Shown in pieces: positions 34,501 to 39,799 of a stretch of DNA of 64,000 bases. The position numbers and the translations under genes were made by a program. The stretch lies in NCBI GenBank assembly GCA_946811185.2, contig OX328108.1:8824412-8888411 (forward strand), read 5' to 3'. The notes beneath the pieces are model-generated. The model ran no database searches and was not told where the DNA came from. It worked only from the letters and a program-made list of their open reading frames with translations. This DNA comes from Hippopus hippopus (taxonomy: Eukaryota > Mollusca > Bivalvia > Cardiida > Cardiidae). Positions within the stretch are counted from its first letter, which is position 1, and each line of letters begins with the position of its first letter.

Positions 34501-35906
34501 CAAAAGGCCACTGAGTCGCACTTAGCAGCTTAAGGATTTACGACACTTAGAAAGAATGCTTTGCAGTGTGTAAAATGTATATGTAAATGCTTTTAAGGCT
34601 GCTTAGCGCGACTCACTGACCTTTTGCGGACAGTGTAGAACAAGATCAGACTGCACAGAACGTGCAGTCTGATCTTTGATCTACACTCTCCGATAAGAAG
34701 ATTTTTTTTTTTCTCCTAAAGATTAGTTTGAAAAAGCATTTATCGGGTTTTTACTATCGGATTAAAAGTTTGATTTAACTTATTTAGCAGGATAAGGGTT
34801 AATTTGGACAGGTTTGTAAAGTGTTAATATAAAATACATCTGCGAAATGGATATCAACATTGAAGCGGATGAAAGCGTTACGCCAGTAAATCGGATCACT
34901 TGACAGTGTAATTTATGGGGTTTGAATCCTAATTTCTGAAGACGGACTCCTTGAAGGAACGTGCAATTACAATCGAAAATAATTGGCCTGCAACAAGCGA
35001 AAAGGGGCATTCGGACATTTGTGTAAAGTGGCGTCGCGTATCAGCCTGCGCAGTCCTCGCAGACTGATCCGAGACGACACTTTACGACTACATTCGATTT
35101 TGTACTACAGTAGACATGCACAAAAGAGAAAATTGCATAAGAACGGAAAGTGTCATCTCGGATTAGCCTGCGCGGACTGCGCAGGCTGATCCGGGCTGAC
35201 ACTTTACGCAAATGTCCGAATGCCCCTTTTCGCGTGTTGTAGGTCAAATATCAGCGATTCAATGCGCTGTTAGAGTTCTGTTAAAGTACTGTCCTAGGTG
35301 TGCGCATTGCTTTCTGTGCAAGAATGAAAATGCTGGAGCCGAGCCCCGGTAGCTCAGTCGGTTGCGTGCAGGATTTGAGAACAAAGGGGTTGTGGGTTCG
35401 ATCACTGGCTCGACCAATTTCTTTCCGAGGATTGATGATAGTCATTCCTCTCCTACTGCTGACCACTGTCTCGACGATGATTATGTGCGAAAGCAGCCAG
35501 TTGCTTAAAAAGAAAAATTGTGCGGAGTACTGGTAAAAGAGACTCCAGAAAAGCATGGATAAGTGCACTGGCCGTCGCGATATAACAGAAATAATATTGA
35601 AAACGGCGTTAAACATCATACAATCAATCAACCAATCAATCAGAAATTTCTGGAAACTTCTTCCCTTCAAAAAATGACTTACATATTATTGACATCAGGA
35701 GGAAAACCTTCAGGGATTGATGACACAGTCCTACACAAAACGTTCGTCTGATTTAAGGCGGATTTATCGCATTTACAACTTGCATATGCCGGACTATTTC
35801 CTGAACACACATCTGCATCTGCAGCCGCTCCTTGTGTCCGCAAAACCAATATAAAGATGCAAAACACCAGTGTATAGGAAAAATGTTCGTAGTTTACTTG
35901 TGCCAT
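13382..35906 (-). CDS. Split gene for a secreted or surface LRR protein with a cysteine-rich tail (9 exons inferred)
   Basis: I assembled this gene from acceptor/donor signals and exon phase. Order: signal peptide plus LRRNT (35683-35906), four single-LRR exons (33455-33526, 31833-31904, 27764-27835, 25392-25466), LRRCT (23490-23653), and three cysteine-rich exons (15224-15336, 14589-14724, 13382-13521). The coding exons sum to 1,068 nt, 355 codons plus stop, and every junction keeps phase (2,2,2,2,2,1,0,1). LRR ectodomains bind protein partners. No transmembrane helix is evident after the LRRCT, so it may be secreted or GPI-linked. The cysteine-rich tail (CYVCSDAKG, then spaced single Cys) is loosely Ly6/uPAR-like, which is inference. 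The introns are full of transposable elements. The LRR part is secure; the last exon is the least certain. Confidence 0.75.
14589..14724 (-). CDS. LRR gene, cysteine-rich exon 8
   Basis: 136 nt between a TTCAACTAG acceptor and a GTAAGAC donor. Phase 0 in, phase 1 out. The only frame compatible with the previous exon is open and encodes GLCHLHTT...GGYVFCPKCTHNFDT, adding three cysteines. An alternative acceptor 10 bp further in would break the frame. Confidence 0.55.
15224..15336 (-). CDS. LRR gene, cysteine-rich exon 7
   Basis: 113 nt between TTTCAG and GTAAGCC. Two of three frames are stopped; the open frame is the one demanded by the LRRCT exon (phase 1 in) and encodes SRTCYVCSDAKGLKDC and QQCYGEK. 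CxxC followed by spaced cysteines resembles the start of a Ly6/uPAR-type three-finger domain, but the full pattern is not matched with confidence. Confidence 0.6.
15490..15752. repeat. Palindromic MITE, family A, copy 4
   Basis: Starts TTGAGCCATGCTCTGTGAA and ends CCAGAGGATGGCTCAT. The centre (GGTCAGCCTTCC..TTCTGCGCAGGTTGACC) is partly eroded. It lies in an intron of the LRR gene. Confidence 0.7.
15860..15978 (-). repeat. tRNA-derived SINE
   Basis: On the minus strand GGGTAGCTCAGTGGATAGCG (box A) is followed by GGTTCGATATC (box B) about 45 bp later. The sequence upstream reads GCCCGGCC. This is an RNA polymerase III promoter of tRNA type. The pieces at 24888, 35343 and 63885 belong to related SINEs. 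Confidence 0.65.
16102..16258. repeat. Family A MITE, truncated copy 5
   Basis: Begins ATGAGCCATGCTCTGGCAAA and runs through the left half, stopping before the central GC-rich palindrome, where pogo/Tigger-like sequence begins. Confidence 0.65.
16990..18557 (+). mobile_element. 5'-truncated non-LTR retrotransposon (LINE)
   Basis: A fragment of a LINE open reading frame (17001-17834) is followed by ~720 bp of 3' UTR and a short TTGACTTGACTTGA tail at 18540-18556. Truncation just before the reverse-transcriptase YADD box is typical of abortive target-primed insertion. It lies antisense in the long intron of the LRR gene. Confidence 0.85.
17001..17834 (+). pseudogene. Reverse transcriptase C-terminal part, broken
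   Basis: The frame opens with NYADDNTLFY, the catalytic YADD box of reverse transcriptase, then reaches VKLLGVNLD and SNFNYCPL, and ends with RYTAAVLWNSLPSHF, all standard for the thumb and C-terminal part of CR1/Jockey-like LINE polyproteins. Several stops interrupt it (two right after the YADD region, one after the thumb region, and one after the SHFSET stretch), and the frame changes between 17324 and 17373. It cannot encode an active enzyme. The endonuclease and the N-terminal fingers are missing. Confidence 0.85.
18610..18690. repeat. Family C hairpin repeat, partial
   Basis: The core GATCAAGATCAGACTGCACG and its inverse are present, with the right arm eroded. Full copies occur at 25127-25361 and 52359-52566. 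Confidence 0.6.
18700..19320. other. Non-genic stretch
   Basis: No gene or defined repeat recognised. It sits between the LINE and the first F element, inside an LRR-gene intron. Confidence 0.4.
19512..20132. mobile_element. F element, copy 1 (non-autonomous DNA transposon)
   Basis: A 621-bp unit with short inverted ends TTCTAACATGAC / ACGTTAGAA. Three more copies are in the window. All share GAATTCGGCTCTAT, GCAACGAAAGCGTGGTAAAATC-type words and an internal part with TTGGAAATTGG..GGTGGAGTAATA. Short frames occur in this inner part on both strands, but they are not conserved in length between copies. Confidence 0.6.
20133..20310. repeat. E palindrome, copy 1
   Basis: A ~175-bp hairpin with arms TTCTTTCTATCGTGG / CCACGACAGTCAGAAGA and an inner pair CAATAAACCACG / CGTGGTTTATTG. 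Every F copy is followed directly by one of these, so E and F probably form one unit. Confidence 0.65.
20311..20504. mobile_element. F element, copy 2, internally deleted
   Basis: The same two ends as copy 1 but only 194 bp, lacking the middle. It starts directly at the end of the preceding E palindrome, making F-E-F-E in tandem. Confidence 0.6.
20505..20681. repeat. E palindrome, copy 2
   Basis: A well preserved hairpin: TCTTTCTATCGTGGTTTATC on the left and GATAAACCACAATAGAAAGA on the right, centred on GGGCTGTCGCCCTCGTGG. Confidence 0.7.
20690..21340. other. Non-genic stretch
   Basis: No conserved domain found. The 108-codon plus-strand frame at 20822-21148 has no recognisable feature. Words such as ATGGCGGCGCCCATC suggest a mobile-element promoter region, but this cannot be resolved. 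Confidence 0.35.
21344..22024. mobile_element. F element, copy 3
   Basis: 681 bp. Starts TTCTAACGTGAGACGTGAAT and ends TGGTCATGTTAGAA. It includes the inner GGGAATGGGTGGAGTAATAA segment shared with copies 1 and 4. Confidence 0.6.
22025..22207. repeat. E palindrome, copy 3
   Basis: Hairpin arms as in copies 1 and 2, with an extra CCGTG insertion in the right arm. Confidence 0.65.
22210..22544. other. Non-genic stretch
   Basis: Nothing recognised in this intronic segment apart from a GACGTCACATGTGACGTC palindrome at its left edge. Confidence 0.4.
22545..22812. repeat. Palindromic MITE, family A, copy 6
   Basis: The left end is eroded (CATGCACTGTGGAAAGGGGG). The centre GGTCAGCCTGAGCAGTCCGC / GCGCAGGCTGACCC is clear, and the right end reads ACCAGAGGTAGCTCAT. 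Confidence 0.7.
22943..23205. repeat. Palindromic MITE, family A, copy 7
   Basis: A diverged copy beginning CATATGAGCCAAACTCTTTC and ending TTGCAAGAGAGCCACG. The central palindrome is reduced to TGCGCGGGATGCGCAGG. Confidence 0.6.
23490..23653 (-). CDS. LRR gene, LRRCT exon 6
   Basis: 164 nt between a CTACTAG acceptor and a TTCAG/GTAACA donor. Phase 2 in, phase 1 out. It encodes PGNNITCGCEEKLLAEF, then TECSNFGDTL and a last cysteine (PYCS). That gives the CxC...C...C spacing of an LRR C-terminal cap, which closes the hydrophobic core of the solenoid. Confidence 0.8.
23755..23860. repeat. Family H palindrome, copy 2
   Basis: GAAGTAACACAACTTCTGAT followed by TTAGGCAAACAGAATTTG, a diverged version of the 9441-9507 palindrome. 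Confidence 0.5.
24095..24335. repeat. Family B palindromic repeat
   Basis: Contains CCCTCTCACAAACAATCCCA, AAAAAGCCTTTTGAAATCAT, TTTTCTCCTTTTCCTGTAAT and TTTGTCGTTTGGTGTAGGGT in family order. It lies in an LRR-gene intron. Confidence 0.65.
24340..24870. repeat. G element, copy 1
   Basis: It begins with a near-perfect ~145-bp palindrome at 24362-24507 (ACGGTCAGGTGGCAGGGGAC to its inverse), continues with GACGTCACT repeats and ends ...ATTATCCGATCAGATCACG. Copy 2 at 32195-33075 has the same order plus about 350 bp more. Confidence 0.7.
24888..25110 (+). repeat. tRNA-derived SINE
   Basis: Box A-like CCGTTAGCACAGTCGGTAAA and box B GGTTCGAATCCC head the repeat. The tail contains GTGCACTGGCCGTCGCGATA, shared with the SINE at 35343-35640, so both belong to one family. 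Confidence 0.75.
25127..25361. repeat. Family C hairpin repeat
   Basis: Starts TTAACCCTTATCCTG and ends TAGGGGTTAAT, so the short ends are inverted. The inner hairpin is GATCAGACTGCACG / CGTGCAGTCTGATC-type with a TTCTG loop. A G-run lies at about 25229-25239. Confidence 0.75.
25392..25466 (-). CDS. LRR gene, LRR exon 5
   Basis: 75 nt (one codon longer than its siblings) between TTTTCAG and GTAAGTACC. Encodes INLSHNLITTIDRHAFFFLP, a standard LxLxxNxI leucine-rich repeat. Phase 2 at both ends. Confidence 0.8.
25537..25765. repeat. Family B palindromic repeat, well preserved
   Basis: Runs from AACCCATTACCACACAATCC to TTTGTCGTTTGGTAATGAGT. The arms GTGGGAAAAGGAGAAAATGC / GCATTTTCTCCTTTTCCCAT meet around GGTAACC. 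Confidence 0.8.
25770..27180. other. Non-genic intronic stretch
   Basis: Contains a family A right-half fragment (about 25765-25900), an AT microsatellite (about 25980-25994), and an inverted pair GGATTCGGCCAAGACTCGGG / CCCTAGTCTTAGCCGAATTC at 26207-26295. It also has a CAACGCAGACGACA-type low-complexity patch near 26640-26860. The 134-codon minus-strand frame across that patch is not credible as a gene. Confidence 0.45.
27187..27660. repeat. Family A MITE with a family B copy nested inside
   Basis: The outer element begins GAGTTATGCTCTGTCAAAA and ends GCCAAAGCATGGCTC. The centre (GTAAGCCTAAGCAGTCTGCG) is followed at 27344-27562 by a complete family B palindrome. So the B copy arrived after the A copy. 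Confidence 0.75.
27764..27835 (-). CDS. LRR gene, LRR exon 4
   Basis: Exactly 72 nt between TTCCACCAG and GTAAGTAC. Encodes DLSYNYIRFVGRDVFSHLPE and a closing LQYL. A textbook single-LRR exon, phase 2 at both ends. Confidence 0.85.
28257..29583 (-). mobile_element. mariner (Tc1/mariner superfamily), degenerate
   Basis: 1,327 bp with inverted ends CGAGGGGTGATCAGAAAGAA / CGTGGGGTGATCAGAAAGAT, flanked on both sides by TA, the target used by this superfamily. It holds a broken transposase on the minus strand. It was inserted into F copy 4 and is younger than it. Confidence 0.9.
28515..29306 (-). pseudogene. mariner transposase, broken
   Basis: The N-terminal part (about 28990-29290) shows DPKSGRPSTS and IADTFDISYISTQEILTE, the helix-turn-helix region, and then WVPRQLTPE, the linker motif of mariner transposases. 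The C-terminal part (28515-28859) shows TLHQDNTLAHKA, with the second catalytic Asp, and NLVLTPCDL near the third. Frames change between the parts and the middle is stopped. It normally cuts and pastes the element at TA; this copy cannot. Confidence 0.85.
29589..29852. repeat. Palindromic MITE, family A, copy 9
   Basis: Starts ATGAGCCATGCTCTATG and ends CCAGAGTATGG. The centre TAGCCTGCGCAGTCCGCGCA / GGCTGCCCTGGG is clear. It abuts the mariner right end across a TATATAT run. Confidence 0.75.
30224..30390. repeat. E palindrome, copy 4
   Basis: CTTCTTTCTATTGTAGTTTA on the left, CGATACACCACGATAGAAAT on the right. It follows F copy 4 directly, as in the other three cases. Confidence 0.6.
30400..30950. 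other. Non-genic intronic stretch
   Basis: Contains a G-rich run near 30482-30491 and a degraded family C core near 30518-30580. Nothing else recognised. Confidence 0.4.
30953..31220. repeat. Palindromic MITE, family D, copy 1
   Basis: Ends CTGCAACACGCGAAAAGG / CCTTTTCGCGTGTTGCAGG, inner GGGGCATTCGGACATTTGCG and its inverse. Two internal GC-rich hairpins (GCCTGTGCAGTCTGCGCAGGC and GCCTGCGTGGAC) lie between. Confidence 0.85.
31221..31832. other. Non-genic intronic stretch
   Basis: A half copy of family B lies at about 31280-31400. The rest is AT-rich and unrecognised. Confidence 0.4.
31833..31904 (-). CDS. LRR gene, LRR exon 3
   Basis: Exactly 72 nt between TTTCTCCTTCAG and GTAAGTGAC. Encodes YLDHNYISHIEPGAFGGLMR, a clear leucine-rich repeat. 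Phase 2 at both ends. Confidence 0.85.
32195..33075. repeat. G element, copy 2
   Basis: The same head palindrome as copy 1 (ACGGTCAGGTGGCAGGGGAC and its inverse) but with the middle damaged, then the shared tail CGACGCCGCCATTTTTGGAT. About 350 bp at 32535-32910 are absent from copy 1, either an insertion here or a deletion there. Confidence 0.65.
33076..33454. other. Non-genic intronic stretch
   Basis: AT-rich. Nothing recognised. Confidence 0.4.
33455..33526 (-). CDS. LRR gene, LRR exon 2
   Basis: Exactly 72 nt between TTTTTTTCAAG and GTAAGTTTCC. Encodes MLTTNKITEVRKGPFNFLGQ, which fits the LxxNxI...F..L repeat. Phase 2 at both ends. Confidence 0.8.
33527..34364. other. Non-genic intronic stretch
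   Basis: Contains a short inverted pair TGGTACCAG / CTGGTACCA near 33653-33678. No exon accepted. Confidence 0.4.
34365..34538. repeat. Family C hairpin repeat
   Basis: Core hairpin GATCCAAGATCAGACTGCAC / GCAGTCTGATCTTGATCTAC at about 34446-34492, followed by TGTCTGCAAAAGGCCACTGA. Confidence 0.75.
34592..34801. repeat. Family C hairpin repeat, inverse orientation
   Basis: A second copy close by in the opposite orientation (GACCTTTTGCGGACAGTGTA first, GGATAAGGGTTAA last). The pair could fold back on one another. Confidence 0.75.
34983..35251. repeat. Palindromic MITE, family D, copy 2
   Basis: Runs from GGCCTGCAACAAGCGAAAAG to CTTTTCGCGTGTTGTAGGTC, with the inner hairpins GCCTGCGCAGTCC and GCCTGCGCGGACTGCGCAGGC. 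Confidence 0.85.
35343..35640 (+). repeat. tRNA-derived SINE, near full length
   Basis: Head CCCCGGTAGCTCAGTCGGTT (box A), box B GGGTTCGATCAC, tail with GTGCACTGGCCGTCGCGATA, and a 3' simple repeat of AATCAATCAACCAATCAATC. Length ~300 bp. Confidence 0.8.
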
Positions 35907-35919
35907 TGGATATTTCTAT
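35683..35919 (-). CDS. LRR gene, exon 1: start codon, signal peptide and LRRNT
   Basis: The exon begins after a TTTCTTTTCTAG acceptor (edge at 35919), so a non-coding exon lies further up. ATG is at 35904-35906. A hydrophobic stretch YTLVFCIFILVL forms the signal peptide, followed by RTQGAAADA. Then the N-terminal LRR cap, with cysteines at DVCSG, SCKCDK and VLCRT. The exon ends with IPEGFPPDVNN and an AT/GTAAGT donor in phase 2, the usual junction between an LRRNT and the first repeat exon. Confidence 0.85.
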
Positions 35920-35939
35920 CTAGAAAAGAAATAGAAGTG

Positions 35940-36760
35940 TTTTTACCTTTTACCTTTACCTTTTACAAACAATCATGTGTTTCAACGACCTGGAGACCTT
36001 GACAGTATTGGTGAAAAAGGCCAGAAACTACGTGATAACAGGGTTTTTCTTTCATTTTCCGACATTACTGTGTACCACACCTGAGACAAATTCCTTGGAT
36101 TAAGGTTGTAGAGCCCAAATGGAAAACGGCTATTTCCACTATAATATTATCCTACAAAATTTGCTATGATTAAAAATGAGTATTATTGTACTACATTAAC
36201 CGAGCCACTTTTTCCTTTTCTTTTTTTCCTTCTTAAAATTGTCATTTATAAATCTAAAACCACTATAGTCTCATTACAAAGGGAGATAATAATTACCTCC
36301 CGTTTCAGGAAACTAACAAAAGTATCAACAAATAATTTCAAGACAGACATCAAAGGATGGTTTGTTAAAAATGTGCAAAAGTATTATATTAGTATAAATA
36401 TATATTTTTCAACTAACAAGAAATTTTTATTCCATGTTGCGCTAGAAGCGTTAGGGGTCTACTGCCTTATGCCAAACTTGCCCTCATTTACAACTTTAAT
36501 AAAGCCACGTTTACGCCAATTTGTGTGCCTTTCACAACTTAAATTAGGTCGAGTTTACCCCTAATAAAGCGCCTTTTCCCAAGTTAACTGTCACAAGTTA
36601 ACTTGCTTATGGGGCTAGTGTTGATCAAATATAGACTTCATTAGAATTGCAGTTTGATCTCGGATCTACACTGCCTGCTTTGTTGAGACATTCTGTACAC
36701 TAGTGTTCTTGAAACTGCAATCAGTTCGGTCTCATTTACTTTTTCAGCGCCATATATGGT
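35940..36760. other. Non-genic stretch upstream of the LRR gene
   Basis: A partial family B copy lies at about 35955-36060 and a family C remnant at about 36610-36675. The 132-codon plus-strand frame at 36166-36564 has no recognisable domain. Confidence 0.4.
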
Positions 36761-36761
36761 C

Positions 36762-36968
36762 TGCAACACGCGAATAGGGGTATTCAGGCATTTGCGTAAA
36801 GTATAGTCTCAGATCAGCCTGCGCAGTCCGCGCAGACTAATCCGAGACTATACTTTCCGTTCTTTTATAATATTCTGTTTCGCGCAAGTCTACTGCAGGA
36901 CAGAATCGAATGTAGTCGGAAATTGTCGTCTCGGATCAGAATGCCTCTTTGCGCATGTTGCAGGTCAA
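36762..36968. repeat. Palindromic MITE, family D, copy 3 (shortened)
   Basis: Begins CTGCAACACGCGAATAGG and ends TTGCGCATGTTGCAGGTC. It lacks the second internal hairpin. Confidence 0.75.
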
Positions 36969-36974
36969 TTATAG

Positions 36975-37330
36975 TCATTGAATCGCCCTCTTTTGAAGAC
37001 TGAATATACAATGCACTGAAACTCTCAAAAATATTAACCCTGTAGACAGAGTAAAGAAGCGAACGGTACTGATTCAAGATCAGACTGTGTCTCCTGTGCA
37101 GTCTGATCTTGGTCGGTGCCGTCCGTATTTTCTCTATTTTTGTGTATGGGACTAACAGGCTAAGGCCTTAACTAAACAATCCCAAGTTTCATGACCCCAG
37201 TCAGGAAGGTTTTTGTTAACATTATATAAAAGACAGAAAATGCTGGAAAACAACATTTTCTTTTTTTTCTTCAAATGTTTTCTACCCTTTCAAAAATGTA
37301 TGCTATATCTGTAGATACATTTGATTTTTC
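36975..37330. other. Repeat fragments
   Basis: A family C core lies at about 37065-37125 (GATCAGACTGTGTCTCCTGT / GCAGTCTGATC), followed by half a family B copy at about 37165-37295. Confidence 0.5.
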
Positions 37331-37334
37331 CTTT

Positions 37335-37425
37335 AACCGACAGACCGACCGACAGATTGGTTGACTGGCTAGCTAGTTGGCCGACCGAACGAGACCGACT
37401 GACTGACTGACCGACTGATCTGCAG
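37335..37425. repeat. Low-complexity GACC/GACT tetranucleotide tract
   Basis: Degenerate runs of GACC, GACT and GGCT words. The same kind of tract occurs at 50450-50830. Confidence 0.8.
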
Positions 37426-37429
37426 TTAA

Positions 37430-37890
37430 TAAGAACAAGAGGGGCCATGATGGCCCTGAAGTCGCTCACCTGAGCCTTTTCACCAAAGATGACCCATTTT
37501 CAATTTCTTCCCAGATATTACGACAGACATTCTAACAAGCCTTTATAAGTATTGGACTAAAACATTTAGCTTTCAGCGTCTACACAAGCTTTGTTCTAGA
37601 ATTTGTCTCGGTTACCTATTTTTTAGCCAACCATAGCCCATTTTGACAGTGCAGATATTATCAAAACAAAGATTCCGACCACCTTTCATGGGTATTGGAA
37701 AGAAAAAGTGGCCTTAGAGTGTACATAAAGTTTTTCATCGATTTGACATGACGACCTAGCTTTTGATCCAGTGTGACCTACTTTCAATCTCATCTCATTG
37801 ATCGTGAAGAAAACCATTCAACTAATTTTCATAAGAATTGGACAGAAAATGTTGCCTCTAGAGCATACACACGCTATTTCTAAGATCTGA
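37430..37890. repeat. Interspersed host repeat, left part (split by the virus-like element)
   Basis: It begins AAGAGGGGCCATGATGGCCC and consists of ~135-165-bp units with words such as ATTGGACT..AAAATGT, GATTTGACATGACGACCTAG and GACCCATTTTCAA. The same units continue at 49691, directly after the right target duplication. It is therefore one repeat split by the insertion. Confidence 0.8.
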
Positions 37891-37896
37891 CCTGGT
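37891..37896. other. Target site duplication, left (CCTGGT)
   Basis: An exact 6-bp copy matches 49685-49690. Six-bp duplications are the hallmark of Polinton/Maverick integration by a retroviral-type integrase. Confidence 0.85.
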
Positions 37897-37904
37897 AGTA
37901 GTAT

Positions 37905-37959
37905 AGGACGGGATAATACGCATCTGACGAGCCCGGTCAGATCCGTATTATCCCGTCCT
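37905..37959. repeat. Terminal palindrome, left (55 bp)
   Basis: Arms of 24 nt with one mismatch (AGGACGGGATAATACG then ATCTGAC, and the inverse) surround a 7-nt loop. It can form a long hairpin 8 bp from the tip. The right tip has the identical sequence in inverse orientation. Confidence 0.9.
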
Positions 37960-38136
37960 GTAGAGCCCTACGCTACCTACCCTACAGATAATTTGTCCCA
38001 GTTGCTACCCAGTTTGCCTACCCTGAGGGGAATTTGTCCCTACATCACTGAATTGGACTTAGTTTTTTCTGAGTTTTTTCTGCAATTAAAGGCTAAGTGT
38101 CGACCAAAAATGAAACATTTTCTATTGTCAATCCTC

Positions 38137-38545
38137 TTTTCTCTCTAAAAGCCTGATCACTGAGTTGGACTTAGTTTTTTTCACCCTATGGATGATTTCT
38201 CTCTCTAAAAGCCTGAGCACTGAGTTGGACTTAGTTTTTTTTTACCCATATGCTATTAGGATTGCTTTATTGTTTACTTCTATCCACTACTTGACCTTTA
38301 AGTGGTTTGTCTCTCTAAAAGCCTAACCATTGAGTTGGACTTAGTTTTTGTCATCCTATGAATGATTTTTTCTCTAAAAGCTTGAGCACTGAGTTGGACT
38401 TAGTTTTTTCTGCATCTATGGATGATTTTTCTCTCTAAAAGCCTGAGCATTGAGTTGGACTTAGTTTTTTCTGCATCTATGAATGATTTCTCTCTCTAAA
38501 AGCCTGAGCACTGAGTTGGACTTAGACTTTTTTCTGAGTTTTTTT
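38137..38545. repeat. ~60-bp tandem array in the left inverted repeat
   Basis: Units contain CACTGAGTTGGACTTAG, a T run, ATGGATGATTT and CTCTCTAAAAGCCTGAG. About seven units, some with a longer variant holding CACTACTTGACCTTTAAGTG. The same unit recurs at 39810-40075 and, inverted, at 47280-47950. Confidence 0.85.
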
Positions 38546-38672
38546 TTTACTCTCTGGAGTGTGGCTCTTTGGAGTGTGGTTCTTTGGAGTGTAACTCTTT
38601 TAAAAGAAAGAAGTTTGACAATTTGAAGAAATGACAATTTGAAGAAAGATAGAACTTTCGTGGTAGATGGTT

Positions 38673-38712
38673 AGTCCTGAAAAGGACTGTTGGGTTAGCT
38701 CTGAAAAGAGCT
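38673..38712 (-). terminator. Two histone-type 3' hairpins
   Basis: On the minus strand: AGCTCT-TTTC-AGAGCT followed by AACCCA, then AGTCCT-TTTC-AGGACT followed by AACCATCTACCACGAAAG. The stems differ by paired changes. They lie beyond the first pair after the 73-codon gene and may be reserve copies. Confidence 0.7.
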
Positions 38713-38898
38713 GTGACAATTTGAAGATAGAACTTTCGTCTGACAACTTGAAGAAATGACAATTTGAAGATAGAACTTTCGTCTGACAACTTGAAGATAG
38801 AACTTTCGTCTGACAATTTCAAGAAATGACAATTTGAAGAAAGATAGAACTTACGTCTGACAATTTGAAGAAAGATAGAACTTTCGTGGTAGATGGTT

Positions 38899-38936
38899 AG
38901 CCCTGAAAAGGGCTGTTGGGTGGTCCTAAAAGGACC
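38899..38936 (-). terminator. Two histone-type 3' hairpins after the left 73-codon gene
   Basis: On the minus strand GGTCCTTTTAGGACC is followed by ACCCA exactly as in histone mRNAs, then AGCCCT-TTTC-AGGGCT by AACCATC. The first lies about 20 nt past the stop codon at 38956. Confidence 0.75.
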
Positions 38937-38955
38937 TGGTTTGGAGGTTGTGTTT

Positions 38956-39177
38956 TTAAGCACAACCTCCAACCTTTCTGCAGGCTGGGCAGCTACTCGC
39001 CGCCCGCCTCTTCAATCTCTTCAGTTGCTGCTCATCTAAATCAAACTTTAACGAGAACGGTGGCTCGTTGTCATCGTTCCAATTCTCCGTCTCCGGCACA
39101 ATGAAGTCTTTCTTTTTCTTCTTTGCGGGTAGTAGTGCAATCTCCCAAAAGTCCATGTCTTTAAGTGAGCACTCCAT
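38956..39177 (-). CDS. Small lysine-rich protein with C-terminal CPAC motif, left copy
   Basis: 73 residues. An acidic/hydrophobic N-terminus (MECSLKDMDF), a lysine cluster, an acidic middle, a basic LKRLKRRAASSCPACRKVGG segment and a C-terminal GCA. The function is unknown. Its twin in the right inverted repeat (48584-48814, 76 aa) differs at scattered residues while both stay open, which suggests the frame was under selection before or after duplication. The promoter block with TATAAAA (39227-39233) and TGACGTCA (39265-39272) lies 50-95 bp upstream, and a histone-type hairpin begins ~20 nt past the stop. A DNA-binding or core protein is possible but is a guess. Confidence 0.65.
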   Translation of the reverse strand: MECSLKDMDFWEIALLPAKKKKKDFIVPETENWNDDNEPPFSLKFDLDEQQLKRLKRRAASSCPACRKVGGCA

Positions 39178-39226
39178 ATTACACCAACTCGAAGAAAATG
39201 AACGATGTGCGGGAAATAACGCTGGG

Positions 39227-39450
39227 TTTTATAGCTTTTCAGACGGATTGAACTAGTTGACCCATGACGTCATTTTCTCCTATGTTTTTCCCGCGTCGGC
39301 GTTTCATGCTGTTTTGGCTCCAAATTAATGTTATCCAATCAGAATTATCGTTGTTTTTCTAATACTAAATGTTTTATTGTTGACCAATCTATAGTTTTGT
39401 TACATTTTTTCTTGTTCGGGTTAGAAAAAACTAGAGTTTGACTATCCTAT
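39227..39450 (-). promoter_or_regulatory. Shared promoter block (CRE + TATA), copy 1
   Basis: On the minus strand: CGGGTTAGAAAAA..., an inverted CCAAT (ATTGG), CGCCGACGCGGGAAAAACAT, TGACGTCA at 39265-39272, GTCAACTAGTTCAATCCGTC, TATAAAA at 39227-39233, then CCCAGCGTTATTTCC. Near-identical blocks precede the genes at 40249, 45731 and 48584. TGACGTCA is the consensus CREB/ATF site. Confidence 0.8.
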
Positions 39451-39511
39451 GACTTTTTTGATTATGAGTCTTCTGACAAAATGAAAAGAAAGATGTTTAT
39501 TGAAGATGGTT

Positions 39512-39527
39512 AGCCCTGAAAAGGGCT
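39512..39527 (-). terminator. Histone-type 3' hairpin after the 46-codon gene (left)
   Basis: Minus strand AGCCCT-TTTC-AGGGCT, then AACCATCTTC, about 22 nt past the stop codon at 39550. Confidence 0.75.
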
Positions 39528-39549
39528 GTTTTTGTGCAGAATACACTCT

Positions 39550-39690
39550 TTATCCTCCCCTCTTTCTTTCGATTGATTCCATTTTATCTAGCATTTGCAT
39601 CAGATGCTCAATTTCATACCTGATATATCTGAAACGTTCTCTTTCTTCTAACCAGAAGAGCAATGAGAGAAAAAATGTCAATCCAAACAT
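39550..39690 (-). CDS. 46-residue membrane-anchored coiled-coil peptide, left copy (intact)
   Basis: Starts MFGLTFFLSLLFWLEE, one hydrophobic segment long enough to span or anchor in a membrane, followed by a charged heptad-like helix (YIRYEIEHLMQMLDKMES) and KRGG. A TATAAAA sits about 80 bp upstream on the minus strand, and a histone-type hairpin follows the stop. The function is unknown. The right-repeat copy has one extra T in a T run and is frameshifted. Because only one arm keeps the frame, this call rests on the start/stop/hairpin arrangement and the amphipathic design. Confidence 0.5.
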   Translation of the reverse strand: MFGLTFFLSLLFWLEERERFRYIRYEIEHLMQMLDKMESIERKRGG

Positions 39691-39799
39691 TATGGGATAC
39701 TGACCCAGCTTTTACGATAGTTAATGGTGAATGAGAAAAAATAATCAGAGTTTAGTGTTTTATATGTGTAATGGGTCACTTTTTAGGCTTTTTTGATTT

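Noticed and set aside
35343..35420. Possible tRNA genes at the box A/box B sites
   Set aside because: The heads lack paired acceptor stems and continue into SINE bodies shared among copies.
38137..38545. A CRISPR-like array (regular repeats with spacers)
   Set aside because: The repeats adjoin directly without unique spacers, inside an animal mobile element.
38547..38972. Open frames of 141 and ~119 codons (also 48795-49154) with repeated DESSIFKLS-type sequence
   Set aside because: They run straight through the hairpin and tandem-repeat region after the small genes. The periodic peptide is a by-product of the DNA repeats and the frames have no promoter.
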